Assembly (NCBI GenBank): GCA_963837755.1 | Contig: CAWIOP010000002.1 | Coordinates: 620,001 to 684,000, forward strand | Length of the DNA: 64,000 bases | Direction of reading: 5' to 3' | From: JADGHX01 sp963837755 | GTDB taxonomy: Bacteria > Pseudomonadota > Gammaproteobacteria > Steroidobacterales > Steroidobacteraceae | In this document: positions 25,521 to 35,071 of the stretch, one piece after another | Numbering within the stretch: position 1 is the stretch's first letter | Layout: each line of letters starts with the position of its first letter | Made by a program: the position numbers and the translations under genes | The notes under the pieces: model-generated | What the model saw: only the letters and a program-made list of their open reading frames with translations | What the model was told of the DNA's origin: nothing | The model's database searches: none

Positions 25521-26411
25521 CTATTTTCCCGCACTTTCGACGAACAGGCGGCGTGGCTGCACCGAGCCGAACCCGTCTGCCTCGCCGATCCCGAAAAAAC
25601 GCCCCTGGCCGTCGTAGAGCCGCACCCTGCCGGGAGCGACTTCCGCCGGCACGGCAGCGGGTTGGCCGTGCATCACCCGCGCTGTCGCCGCTACGGTCAA
25701 CCGCACCTCGGGCAACTGGGGCACGCCACGATCCGCTTCCAGCAGCGGTGGCAGAGCACCAGCTTCCGCACAGGCCGCGACTGCGTCCAGTGTCACCATC
25801 GGCTCGCCCTCGAACGGCTCAACGTGCAGCCGACGTAGCAGCGCCACGTGGCCACAGGTGCCCAGGGCCCGGGCGATGTCTTCCGCCAGCGTACGGATGT
25901 AGGTGCCCTTGGAGCAGGACGTTTCGAGCTGCACGCTGCCTGCATCGAACGCGACGACGGTGAGCTCGAAAATCTCGATGTCACGCGGCGCCCGCTCAAC
26001 CTCGACACCTGCACGCGCGAGCTTGTACAGCGGCTGCCCGTCCTGCTTGATGGCGGAATACATCGGTGGGATCTGCGTCTGCTTGCCCAGGAAGCGACTC
26101 AATGTGGCGTCGAGCGTGGCCCGGTCGAAAGCCGGCACCGGTAGCGTCTCGACAACGTGCCCTTCCGCGTCCCCCGTCGCCGTGCGGCTGCCCAGCGCAA
26201 TGGTGAATGCATAGCGCTTGCGCCCCGACAGAATCTCGCCCGCGATCTTGGTGGCTTCACCCAGGCAGATGGGCAGCATGCCGGTCGCGAGCGGGTCGAG
26301 GCTGCCGACATGGCCCGCCTTCTGCGCGCGCAGCATGCGCTTCACGCGCTGCAGCGCCGAGTTCGACGACAGCCCCAGAGGCTTGTCGAGCAGCAGGATG
26401 CCGGTTAGCAC
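25521..26411 (-). CDS. truB: tRNA pseudouridine(55) synthase TruB
   Basis: Makes pseudouridine 55 in the T loop of tRNA. Motif I is GILLLDKPLGLSSNSALQRV and the catalytic aspartate is in AGHVGSLDPLATGMLPICLG. YSAIKQDGQPLYKLAR and CSKGTYIRTLAEDIARALG are further TruB signatures. There is a C-terminal PUA-like segment. At 296 residues it is of normal length. The start is GTG at 26411. It follows rbfA by 16 bases, as in most gammaproteobacteria. Confidence 0.96.
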   Translation of the reverse strand: MLTGILLLDKPLGLSSNSALQRVKRMLRAQKAGHVGSLDPLATGMLPICLGEATKIAGEILSGRKRYAFTIALGSRTATGDAEGHVVETLPVPAFDRATLDATLSRFLGKQTQIPPMYSAIKQDGQPLYKLARAGVEVERAPRDIEIFELTVVAFDAGSVQLETSCSKGTYIRTLAEDIARALGTCGHVALLRRLHVEPFEGEPMVTLDAVAACAEAGALPPLLEADRGVPQLPEVRLTVAATARVMHGQPAAVPAEVAPGRVRLYDGQGRFFGIGEADGFGSVQPRRLFVESAGK

Positions 26412-26427
26412 GGGTGCTACTGCGTGC

Positions 26428-26781
26428 CTATTTCGGCGCGCTGTCGATCAGCGCGGTGAGCTTCGCGGCTTTCTCGAACGAATCGTCGAACTCGAACTCG
26501 AGCTTCGGCGCGTGGCGCAGGCCCAGCCGGCGCCCGACTTCGCCGCGCAGGAAGCCGCTGGCCCGGGTGAGCCCTTCGAGCACCTGCTCGGGCGTGTGCT
26601 TCGACGCGAACGGCGTGAAGAAGATGCGCGCCGCGCTCATGTCCGCGGCGATCTTCACTTCCGTGATGGTGACGCTGCCCACGCGGGGGTCTTTCACCTC
26701 GCGCGAGACCAGCTCGGAGAGCACCCGCTGCAGCTCCGATTCGATGCGCCGATGCCTGGGCTTCGATTCAACCACCAGCAC
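26428..26781 (-). CDS. rbfA: Ribosome-binding factor A
   Basis: KH-like 30S maturation and cold-adaptation factor of 117 residues. Conserved segments: RHRRIESELQRVLSELVSRE, VKDPRVGSVTITEVKIAADM and ARIFFTPFASKHTPEQVLEG, with RRLGLRHAPKLEFEFDDSFE near the end. The start appears to be GTG at 26781. The 88 bp between infB and this gene hold three short GC-rich hairpins. Confidence 0.94.
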   Translation of the reverse strand: MLVVESKPRHRRIESELQRVLSELVSREVKDPRVGSVTITEVKIAADMSAARIFFTPFASKHTPEQVLEGLTRASGFLRGEVGRRLGLRHAPKLEFEFDDSFEKAAKLTALIDSAPK

Positions 26782-26809
26782 CCTTCTTACGGCCTGCGGC
26801 CGGGACTTG

Positions 26810-26828
26810 CGGGGGTTGGGAACCCCCG
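26810..26828 (-). other. Hairpin in the infB-rbfA spacer
   Basis: CGGGGGTT, three-base loop, AACCCCCG: a perfect 8-bp stem, the strongest of three hairpins in the 88-bp spacer. There is no T-run, so it looks like an mRNA processing or stability structure and not a terminator. Confidence 0.5.
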
Positions 26829-26869
26829 TACGGATAGCGGCGCGAAGCGCGCCGGAACGAGCTTCACCA

Positions 26870-29458
26870 TCAAAGCGTACGCGCTACTTCGACGCGCGAA
26901 TAGCACTCGATCTGGTCGCCCGCGCGGACGTCCTGATAGTTCTTCACGCCGATGCCGCACTCCGTGCCGGCGCGCACTTCGTTGACGTCGTCCTTGAAGC
27001 GGCGCAGGGATTCGAGCGCCCCTTCGAAGATGACCACGTTGTCGCGCAGGACGCGGATGGGATTGTTGCGCTTCACCGCGCCCTCCATCACGAGACAGCC
27101 CGCCACCACGCCGAACTTGCTGGAACGGAACACCTCGCGCACCTGCGCGGTGCCCACGATGGTTTCCTTGATCTCCGGCTTCAGCAGGCCCGTCAGCATC
27201 TGGCGGACGTCGTCGATGGCCTCGTAGATGACGCTGTAGTAGCGGATCTCGACGCCCGTCTCTTTCACCGCTTCGCGCGCGCCGGCGTCGGCGCGAACGT
27301 TGAAGCCGATAATGAGCGCCTTGGAGGCCGCCGCGAGCTGCACGTCCGACACGGTGATGCCACCGACATTGCTGCCGATGATGCGCACCTGCACTTCGGA
27401 GGTCGACAGCTTGTTCAGCGCGTCGCGTATCGCCTCGGCGCTGCCCATCACGTCTGTCTTGATGAGCACGGTGACGCCGGCCTGCTGGTCGCTTTCCAGC
27501 TGCGTGAAGGCATCTTCCGAACGCGCGCCGGCCTGGCGGGCCAGCTTCACGTCGCGGAACTTGCCCTGGCGATGGAGCGCCACTTCGCGCGCCTTGCGCT
27601 CGCTCTCGACGGCCAGCATCTCATCGCCGGCATACGGTGCGCCCGACAGGCCCAGCACCACCACCGGCATGGACGGCGCGGCTTCCTGCACGGGGGCGCC
27701 AGTCTCGTCGAACATGGCGCGCACGCGCCCGAATTCCGAGCCCGCGATGATCGGGTCGCCCACCTTGAGCGTGCCCTTCTTGACGAGCACGGTCGCCACA
27801 GCGCCGCGGCCCTTCTCGATGCTCGCCTCAACGACGATGCCCGAGGCCAGGCCCGTGCGCGGCGCCTTGAGCTCCAGCACTTCCGCCTGAAGGATGATGG
27901 CGTCGAGCAACTGGTCGATGCCCGCCCCGGTGCGCGCCGAGACGTTCACGAACATATTGCTGCCACCCCACTCTTCGGGGATGACTTCGTGCTTTGCGAC
28001 TTCGGTGCGCACGCGCTCCGGGTCCGCGTCGCTCTTGTCGATCTTGTTCACGGCCACGACGATCGGCACACCCGCCGCTTTCGCGTGCTGGATGGCCTCA
28101 ATGGTCTGCGGCATGACGCCGTCGTCGGCAGCCACCACCAGCACCACCACGTCTGTGGCCTTCGCGCCGCGCGCACGCATGGCCGTAAAGGCCGCGTGAC
28201 CCGGAGTGTCGAGGAACGTGACGCCACCCTTCGCCGTCTTCACGTGATACGCGCCGACATGCTGGGTGATGCCGCCCGCTTCTCCCGCGGCGACCTTGGT
28301 GCTGCGGATGTAATCCAGCAGCGAGGTCTTGCCGTGGTCGACGTGGCCCATGACGGTGACGACCGGCGGACGCGTTTCCTGCACGATTGTCTCGGCGGCC
28401 GCGCCCTGCAGGTCGGTCTCCATCTGGTCGTCTTTCAGGATCTTCGCGGTATGGCCCATCTCTTCTACGACGAGTACCGCCGTGTCCTGATCGATAACCT
28501 GGTTGATGGTCGCCATGACGCCCATGTTCATGAGCACCTTGATGACCTCGGTGGCCTTCACGGCCATCTTCTGCGCAAGCTCGGCAACCGTGATGGTCTC
28601 GCCGATGCCGACGTCGCGAATGACGGGCGCCGTCGGCATCTCGAAGCCATGACGGCCGTCCGCATCGCCGCCCGAGGGGCGCGAACGCATGCGGCGCGGC
28701 TTCTTCTTGAAGCGTGAGCTCACGTCGGCGCCGACGTGCAGCTCCTTGCGGCCGTAACGCGTGGGTTCCACAGCGACTGGCGCGGCTTCCGGTCGCCCCG
28801 GGCGCGCGGGCTGTGCCGGCGCGCTCACAGGCGCCGCAGGCGGCGGCGACGGCGGCGCGGCTGCCCTGGCGGGCGGCGCGGCCTTGGTCGGCGCGGCGGC
28901 CTTGCGGGCTGCCCGCTCGAGGGCCTCCTGCTCTTCGCGCACCTTGTTTTCAGCAGCGGTGCGGGCATCTTCAGCCGCCTGCTTCTTGCGATTCTCTTCG
29001 TCTTCGATGCGGCGACGGTTTTCCGTCTCCACGCGCTCGGCTTCGAGGCGCGCGGCCTCGATGCGCTCGGCTTCAAGACGCACGGCGTCGTCGGCCTCGC
29101 GACGCTTGGCGTCGATCTCGTCCTGCTGGTGGCGAGCCTGCTCGTTCAGCACGTCGCGCTTGATGTAGGTCTTCTTCTGGCGCACTTCCACGGCCACGGT
29201 GCGCGCGCGTCCCTGCACGCTGGCGAGCTTGAGCTCGCTCTGCGTCTTGCGACGGAGCGTGATCTTCCTGGGCGCGCTGCCCTCTTCGCCGCTGCCATGA
29301 GTGCGCCGAAGGTGCGTGAGCAGATCCATCTTCGCGTCGTCGCTGATGCGCGCGTCGGGGCCTTCCACCTTGATGCCCGCCTGGTCGAGCTGCACGAGCA
29401 GCCGGTCGACCGGCACCTTCAGAACTTCGGCGAATTGCGAGACAGTTACTTCAGCCAT
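26870..29458 (-). CDS. infB: Translation initiation factor IF-2
   Basis: GTPase of 862 residues that delivers fMet-tRNA to the 30S subunit. Order: IF2 N-terminal domain (VSQFAEVLKVPVDRLLVQLD), a second N-terminal motif near residue 60, a Glu/Arg/Ala-rich coiled region (about 95-190), an Ala/Pro linker, a repeat of the N domain (GETITVAELAQKMAVKATEV, about 280-340), the G domain with GHVDHGKTSLLDYIR, DTPGHAAF and NKIDKSDADP, then domains II-IV ending in GDQIECYSRVEVARTL. The frame is intact. It follows nusA by 17 bases. Confidence 0.97.
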   Translation of the reverse strand: MAEVTVSQFAEVLKVPVDRLLVQLDQAGIKVEGPDARISDDAKMDLLTHLRRTHGSGEEGSAPRKITLRRKTQSELKLASVQGRARTVAVEVRQKKTYIKRDVLNEQARHQQDEIDAKRREADDAVRLEAERIEAARLEAERVETENRRRIEDEENRKKQAAEDARTAAENKVREEQEALERAARKAAAPTKAAPPARAAAPPSPPPAAPVSAPAQPARPGRPEAAPVAVEPTRYGRKELHVGADVSSRFKKKPRRMRSRPSGGDADGRHGFEMPTAPVIRDVGIGETITVAELAQKMAVKATEVIKVLMNMGVMATINQVIDQDTAVLVVEEMGHTAKILKDDQMETDLQGAAAETIVQETRPPVVTVMGHVDHGKTSLLDYIRSTKVAAGEAGGITQHVGAYHVKTAKGGVTFLDTPGHAAFTAMRARGAKATDVVVLVVAADDGVMPQTIEAIQHAKAAGVPIVVAVNKIDKSDADPERVRTEVAKHEVIPEEWGGSNMFVNVSARTGAGIDQLLDAIILQAEVLELKAPRTGLASGIVVEASIEKGRGAVATVLVKKGTLKVGDPIIAGSEFGRVRAMFDETGAPVQEAAPSMPVVVLGLSGAPYAGDEMLAVESERKAREVALHRQGKFRDVKLARQAGARSEDAFTQLESDQQAGVTVLIKTDVMGSAEAIRDALNKLSTSEVQVRIIGSNVGGITVSDVQLAAASKALIIGFNVRADAGAREAVKETGVEIRYYSVIYEAIDDVRQMLTGLLKPEIKETIVGTAQVREVFRSSKFGVVAGCLVMEGAVKRNNPIRVLRDNVVIFEGALESLRRFKDDVNEVRAGTECGIGVKNYQDVRAGDQIECYSRVEVARTL

Positions 29459-29475
29459 GCACTAAACCCCCGGCG

Positions 29476-30972
29476 TTACTGGCCCGCTTCGAACCAGTGA
29501 GCGCGCGCTTTCATGATGAGCTTGCCGGCTTCTTCGGCGCCAAGCCCCTCAATGTCCGTAATATCGTCGATGGCCTGTTCGGCCAGCTCCTCGCGAGTGC
29601 GCACGCCACGACGGGCAAGCGCGAGCGCGAGATCGGGGCTCATGCCCTCCAGCAGCAGCAGATCGTCGGAGGGCATCGACTGGTCGAGGCTCTCCTCGCT
29701 CGCGATGGCCTGCGTCAGCAGCACGTCGCGGGCACGATTGCGCAACTCCTTGATAATCTCCTCGTCGAATTCCTGAATGGATTTGAGCTCGGCCTGCGGC
29801 ACGTAGGCGATCTCCTCGATGGTGGAGAAGCCTTCCTGCGCCAGGATCGTCGCCACGTCCTCGTCGACGTCGAGCTGCTTCATGAAGTTCTGCACCAGCT
29901 CCTTGGCCTCGCTCTCGCTCTTCTGCTCGGCATCCGTCTCGGTCATGACGTTCAGATCCCAGCCGGTGAGCTGGCTCGCGAGGCGGATGTTCTGCCCGCC
30001 GCGGCCGATGGCCTGGGAGAGCTTCTCTTCAGACACCGCGATGTCCATGCTGTGCGAGTCCTCGTCGACGACGATGGACATGACTTCGGCCGGTGACATC
30101 GCATTGATGACGAACTGGGCCGGGTTGACGTCGTGCGGAATGATATCGACGCGCTCGCCGGCGATCTCGTTGGAGACCGCCTGCACGCGCGAGCCGCGCA
30201 TGCCGACGCACGCGCCCACGGGGTCGATGCGCGGGTCGTTGCTCTTCACGGCGATCTTGGCGCGCACGCCGGCGTCGCGCGCGGCGCCCAGAATGTTGAT
30301 GTGGCCCTGGCCCACTTCGGGCACTTCGAGCTTGAACAGCTCGATGAGGAATTCCGGCGCCGTGCGCGACAGGAACAGCTGCGGGCCGCGGGGCTCCGAG
30401 CGCACCTCTTTCAGGAAGGCCTTGATGCGATCCTGCGGCTTGACCTGCTCGCGCGGGATCATGTCGGTGCGCGGCACGAAGCCTTCGGCGTTGCTGCCCA
30501 GGTCTACGTAGATGCCGTTGCGGTCGACACGCTTGACCACGCCGCTCACCAGCTGGCCGACACGGTCTTTATAGGCATCGACCACCTGGGCGCGCTCGGC
30601 CTCGCGCACCTTCTGCACGATGACCTGCTTGGCCTGCTGGGCGGCGATGCGCCCGAAGGCGACGGACTCCATCGGCTGCTCGACGAAGCCACCCGGCTCC
30701 ACGGCCGGGTCGATCTCGCGCCCGTCTTCCAGGCGCAGCTCGCGCTCGGGCACCTCGAGCTCGGTGGAGTCGTCGGCGAACACTTTCCAGCGGCGGAAGG
30801 TGTCGTAGTCGCCGGTCTTGCGGTCGATGGAAACGCGCACGTCCAGCTCTTCGCCGTGTTTCTTGCGGGTGGCCGAAGCCAGCGCTGCCTCCAGCGCTTC
30901 GAAAATCACTTCCTTGTCGACGCCCTTCTCGTTAGAGACGGCATCGACGACCATCAGGATTTCCTTGTTCAC
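29476..30972 (-). CDS. nusA: Transcription termination/antitermination factor NusA
   Basis: Protein of 498 residues binding RNA polymerase and nascent RNA. The N-terminal domain contains VVDAVSNEKGVDKEVIFEAL, S1 has QLVSGVVKRVDRNGIYVDLG, KH1 has DPRIDPVGACVGMRGSRVQA, KH2 has AIGRGGQNIRLASQLTGWDL, and two acidic C-terminal repeats follow, as in the 495-residue E. coli protein. It is second in rimP-nusA-infB. In E. coli NusA controls its own operon through leader terminators; two terminators precede rimP here. Confidence 0.97.
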   Translation of the reverse strand: MNKEILMVVDAVSNEKGVDKEVIFEALEAALASATRKKHGEELDVRVSIDRKTGDYDTFRRWKVFADDSTELEVPERELRLEDGREIDPAVEPGGFVEQPMESVAFGRIAAQQAKQVIVQKVREAERAQVVDAYKDRVGQLVSGVVKRVDRNGIYVDLGSNAEGFVPRTDMIPREQVKPQDRIKAFLKEVRSEPRGPQLFLSRTAPEFLIELFKLEVPEVGQGHINILGAARDAGVRAKIAVKSNDPRIDPVGACVGMRGSRVQAVSNEIAGERVDIIPHDVNPAQFVINAMSPAEVMSIVVDEDSHSMDIAVSEEKLSQAIGRGGQNIRLASQLTGWDLNVMTETDAEQKSESEAKELVQNFMKQLDVDEDVATILAQEGFSTIEEIAYVPQAELKSIQEFDEEIIKELRNRARDVLLTQAIASEESLDQSMPSDDLLLLEGMSPDLALALARRGVRTREELAEQAIDDITDIEGLGAEEAGKLIMKARAHWFEAGQ

Positions 30973-30978
30973 TGCCTC

Positions 30979-31557
30979 TTACCTCCGCATGGGGCCCGCG
31001 CTTTCAGGCGCGAGCCTTGCTTTCTCAATCTCATCGAACCGCACGCTCACGGGCTGGCGGTCCACTTCGAGCGCTACGCCGGCGTCGTTCACCGACGTCA
31101 GCATTCCCGTATATCGCTTGCGACCGTCCCGCGGCACCTTCAACTCGACATGCACGCGCGAGCCGGCGAACCGCTCGAAATGCGCACGGGTCCGCAGCAC
31201 CCGATCCTCACCAGGGGATGACACTTCCAGCGTGTACGCGGAAGGAATCGGATCCTCGACATCGAGCAGGGCGGACACCTCGCGGCTCACCCGTTCGCAA
31301 TCGTCGATACCGATTCCGCTCTCCCTGAGCGGCTCGCCCCCGTCTACGACTTCGTCATCGCTGTTCAGCGTGACGGTCGTTTCGTTCTCTTCTGCGTGGC
31401 CAGGCCCCGTGCCCGCGGCACCAGCCCGGTCAATAAATATGCGCAGCAACGCGCTGCCCCGGCTGGGCACGTATTCGAGCTCGACCAGCTCGTACCCCAT
31501 CCCGCCAAGTAGGGGCTCTATGAGGGCGATCAGCCGCCCACGCAAGACCGACGCCAT
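30979..31557 (-). CDS. rimP: Ribosome maturation factor RimP with a central insertion
   Basis: 30S assembly factor of 192 residues. N-terminal segment LRGRLIALIEPLLGGMGYEL and VEYVPSR-type sequence (LVELEYVPSRGSALLRIFID); after an insertion, DDCERVSREVSALLDVEDPI and LEVSSPGEDRVLRTRAHFER. Between IFIDRAG and GIDDCERVSR there are about 35 extra, largely acidic residues where most RimP proteins have only a few. The ATG at 31557 (MASVLRG) is chosen because it starts the conserved sequence and has AGG upstream; longer starts would lie inside a terminator hairpin. It is six bases before nusA. Confidence 0.93.
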   Translation of the reverse strand: MASVLRGRLIALIEPLLGGMGYELVELEYVPSRGSALLRIFIDRAGAAGTGPGHAEENETTVTLNSDDEVVDGGEPLRESGIGIDDCERVSREVSALLDVEDPIPSAYTLEVSSPGEDRVLRTRAHFERFAGSRVHVELKVPRDGRKRYTGMLTSVNDAGVALEVDRQPVSVRFDEIEKARLAPESAGPMRR

Positions 31558-31574
31558 CGCAACCTGCCGTTCGC

Positions 31575-31602
31575 ACAAACAAAAATGGGCCGCGAGGCCC
31601 AT
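31575..31602 (-). terminator. Second leader terminator before rimP
   Basis: On the - strand ATGGGCC, four-base loop, GGCCCAT, then TTTTTGTTTG. It ends about 18 bases before the rimP ATG, so it must be read through, or regulated, for operon expression. Confidence 0.7.
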
Positions 31603-31708
31603 TCGAAACTGCCACTTTGAAACTGAACGCCCGCACCGCACGGGCGCGGGCCTTCAGTCCGACCCCGGCCAGGGGTCGCATCAAAGCATGCGCCAGCGCG
31701 CACGCCCC

Positions 31709-31737
31709 AAAAAAACAAAAGCCCCTCGGGGGGCTTT
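31709..31737 (-). terminator. First leader terminator before rimP
   Basis: On the - strand AAAGCCCC, four-base loop, GGGGCTTT followed by TG and seven T. It is a strong intrinsic terminator about 170 bases after the candidate promoter at 31888-31916. Confidence 0.75.
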
Positions 31738-31881
31738 CCAGTCAAGCTCGTTGGGTCCAGGCAGAAACTCGACCTGCGCTGCCAGGCGCCCATTCGCCCG
31801 CGAGCCAGCGACAAACCGTGCGCCCTGCGGCGCAACGCTGCCCCGAATCCCCATCCCCTGACGGTGCGAGGCCCGTCGGGG
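31709..31881 (-). ncRNA. Candidate leader RNA or small RNA upstream of rimP-nusA-infB
   Basis: A promoter at 31888-31916 and the strong terminator at 31709-31737 delimit a transcript of about 170 nt with no credible open frame. Local stems are visible, for example GGCCC-CGAC-GGGCC near the 5' end and TGCGCC-GCAG-GGCGCA in the middle. It does not look like a tRNA, 6S, 4.5S or tmRNA to me. It could be an independent small RNA or an attenuated leader of the downstream operon. No gene occupies the 490 bp between rimP and the hydroxylase operon. Confidence 0.45.
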
Positions 31882-31887
31882 CCGCGC

Positions 31888-31916
31888 ATTCTATCGGACA
31901 GACTTCGGTCCGTCGA
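31888..31916 (-). promoter_or_regulatory. Promoter upstream of the rimP-nusA-infB leader
   Basis: On the - strand TCGACG, exactly 17 bp, TAGAAT. The -10 hexamer and the spacing are the same as at the rpsO promoter. Confidence 0.55.
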
Positions 31917-32009
31917 GACTGAATGAGCCCCCGCGCGGGAATTCTCCGGCGGCGCGCTCACCCGGCCGCCCAGCAGAAAGGCGCAGGTGCGAATGAATGA
32001 GGGTCGAAG

Positions 32010-32035
32010 GGCCCCGGCTGAGAACCGCCGGGGCC
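32010..32035 (-). terminator. Hairpin after the hydroxylase large-subunit gene
   Basis: GGCCCCGGC, eight-base loop, GCCGGGGCC, starting 16 bases past the stop. No T-run follows, so it may be Rho-assisted or a 3'-end stabilising structure. Confidence 0.4.
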
Positions 32036-32050
32036 GATCCATCCAGGCTA

Positions 32051-34308
32051 CTACGCCGTCTTCAGTTCCGACGTATCAATCGGCAGCTTGCGCACGCGTT
32101 TGCCCGTCGCCGCGAAGATGGCGTTCACCAGTGCCGGCACCACGGGCGGCAACGCGGGCTCACCGAGGCCGGTGGGCGAGTTGTCGCTCTTGATGAAGTG
32201 CACTTCGACCTGCGGCGCCTGATGCATGCGCATGAGCGCATAGTCGTGGAAATTCGACTGCTGTACACGGCCGTTAACGAGGGTGATGGCCTGGCCGATC
32301 GCTCCGGAAATGCCATCCAGCGCGGCGCCCTGCACCTGGTTGCCACCGGCGCTGGGATTGATGATGGTGTGCCCGACGTCGCCGGCGACCCACACCTTCT
32401 CCACGCGCAGCTCGCCAGACGAGCTCACCGAACACTGGACCACTTCGGCGAAGTAGCCCTGGTGGCTCCAGTAGCACGCGATTCCCTGCCCCGTGCCCTT
32501 CGGCAGCTTCTTGCCCCAGCCCGCCTTCTCGGCGACGCCCTTCAACACGACGGCCATGCGGGCGTTGTTGAAGCCCACCTGCTCGCCGAACGGCGTCTTC
32601 GTGACGGCGGGCGGCTTCGCGGGCCCCAGCAGATCCAGCTGGAATTGCAGCGGATCCTTTCCCGCGGCGTGCGCCAGCTCGTCGATGAACGACTGGTACG
32701 CGTACGCGATGGCGTTGCTCTGGGGCGCGCGCAGCGGGCCCGTCGGGATGCCCAGCGGCATCGTCGAAAAACCCAGATCGAGATTCGGCACGAACGTGGC
32801 CGGGAACTCGGTCGCGCTCAGGTTGGCGGCCCCTGCGATCTTCTCGCCCGTGCCAAACGTCACGAAATGATCGCGGAAGGCAACGAGCTTGCCCTGAGCG
32901 TCGAGGCCAGCCTTGAAATAATGGAAGCCGCCGGGCCGGTACACGCCATGCTGCATGTCCTGCCTGCGATTCCAGACGAGCTTCACGGGCTCGCCGAGCT
33001 CCTTCGCAATCGCCACGGCTTCGAACATGTAGTCGTTCGACAGGCGCCGGCCGAAGCCGCCGCCCGAACGCGTGATGTGCAGATCGATGTCCTTCTCGGG
33101 AACGCCGAACGCCTTCGAGATGCCTGTCTTGCCGGCCTGAGGCAACTGCGCCGGGGACCAGATCTCGAGCGTGCCGTCCTTCTTGAAGCGAGCCGTGGTG
33201 TTCATCGGCTCGAGGGTGGCGTGGTTGAGGAACGGATACTCGTAGCTGCCTTCGACGACTTTCGCCGCCTTGGCCAGCGCCGCATCCACGTCGCCCTCTT
33301 TCTTCAGGGTGTGGGCCGCGGGCTTCTTCGAGAGCTCCGCCGCCTGCGCCGCGAAGCCCGCCGTGGATTGCGAGGCCGTTTCGCCCTCGTCCCACTTCAC
33401 CTGCAGCTTCTCGAGCGCCTTGTTCGCCTGGTGCCACTTGTCGGCCACGATGGCGACACCATCGGTCACGCCATTGAGCAGGCCGGCGCCGAGCTGCACA
33501 TCGCCCTTGATGACGAACACGTTGCGCACGCCCGGCAGTGCCTTCACCTCATCGAGGTTCGCGCTCACGAACTTGCCGTTGAAGACGGGGCACTTTTCGA
33601 ACACGGCATGGCGCATGCCCGGCACGGATACGTCGATGCCGAAGATCGGCTGGCCCTTCACGATGAGCGGGCTGTCGACGCCGCCGATCGGCTGACCGAT
33701 GATCTTGTAGTCTTTCGGGTCCTTCAGCGCGACGGTGCGCAGGTCTGGCGGACGCACCTTCACGGCCTCGTCGGCAAGCTGGCCGTACGTGGCCTTCTTG
33801 CTGCTCTTGTCGTGGTACACCACGCCGTCAGCGGTGCGGCATTCCTCGGGAGGCACGTTCCAGGTTTTCGCGGCTGCGGTGACGAGCATCTGGCGGGTGG
33901 CGGCACCGACCCGGCGGAGCGGATCCCAGTTGAACGGGGTGGAGAGGCTGCCGCCGGCGAACTGCGGGCCGTATTTCATGGCGTCGATCGACGCCATCTC
34001 GGTGCGGACGTCTTTCCACGCGACGTCCATCTCTTCGGCGATCAGCATGGGCAGCGTGGTCTTCACGCCTTGGCCGATTTCCGGGTTCTTGGCGGCGATG
34101 GTGACGATGCCATCCGGCGCGATGCGAACGTAGGCATTCAGCGTGGCGGCGGCTTCAGGCGCGCTGCTCTCGGCCGCCTGGCCGAGGCCGGGAATGCTGA
34201 GGTCGAGCAGCAGGCCGCCACCCACCGCGGCGCTCGCCGTGATGAAGGCGCGACGGGAAACCGGGGAACCGTTCGAGCGCGGGGCCCGATCAAGGTCACG
34301 AGGAGACA

Positions 34309-34309
<1 letters not shown>
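32051..34309 (-). CDS. Molybdenum hydroxylase large subunit (IorB/xanthine dehydrogenase family), Tat-exported
   Basis: Molybdopterin-binding subunit of 752 residues. A twin-arginine signal is present (SRRAFITASAAVGGGLLLDL), so folded export to the periplasm is expected. Family segments: KNPEIGQGVKTTLPMLIAEE, QVQGAALDGISGAIGQAITL, GGGFGRRLSNDYMFEAVAIA, GVYRPGGFHYFKAG and the C-terminal KSDNSPTGLGEPALPPVVPA, whose Glu in GLGEPALP is the expected active-site acid. It resembles isoquinoline 1-oxidoreductase and aldehyde oxidase subunits. Substrate cannot be told from sequence. The ATG overlaps the stop of the small subunit by one base. Confidence 0.9.
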
Positions 34310-34791
<482 letters not shown>

Positions 34792-35071
34792 GCGATACCT
34801 CGGTATGCGCGGTGCGCGCGCCAAGCCCAGTAGCTGATTAAAGCCGGTCCGTCGAAAGAGACCCGTTCGCCCGCCGGCCGATTGCCGGTTCCGCGGGCAT
34901 TATTGCGCCGGTTCGAGGCCGGCGCGGGCGCTATTGTTCGCGAGGAACACCCTTTAGCGTCAACAAATTAGCGGTTCCGGTCCGAGGCGCGGTAGACCCA
35001 ACGCGTGAACCGCGCAAGCGCTGTGTACAGCCGTATGCAGCGAATGACCGCTTGGCGAGCGGAATGGGGCG

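Noticed and set aside
26207..28717. Very long + strand open frame (836 codons) opposite rbfA and infB
   Set aside because: It mirrors infB codons in a high-GC genome, its translation is His/Arg/Asp-rich without domains, and infB on the other strand is certain.
31601..31900. Possible tRNA in the rimP leader, expected from the E. coli metY arrangement
   Set aside because: TTTCGAATGGG looks like a T-loop at first sight, but it is one arm of the ATGGGCC terminator hairpin and no acceptor, D or anticodon stems fit.
31530..32042. 170-codon - strand frame in the rimP leader
   Set aside because: It spans both terminators and the promoter, has no family-like sequence and is inconsistent with the RNA signals.
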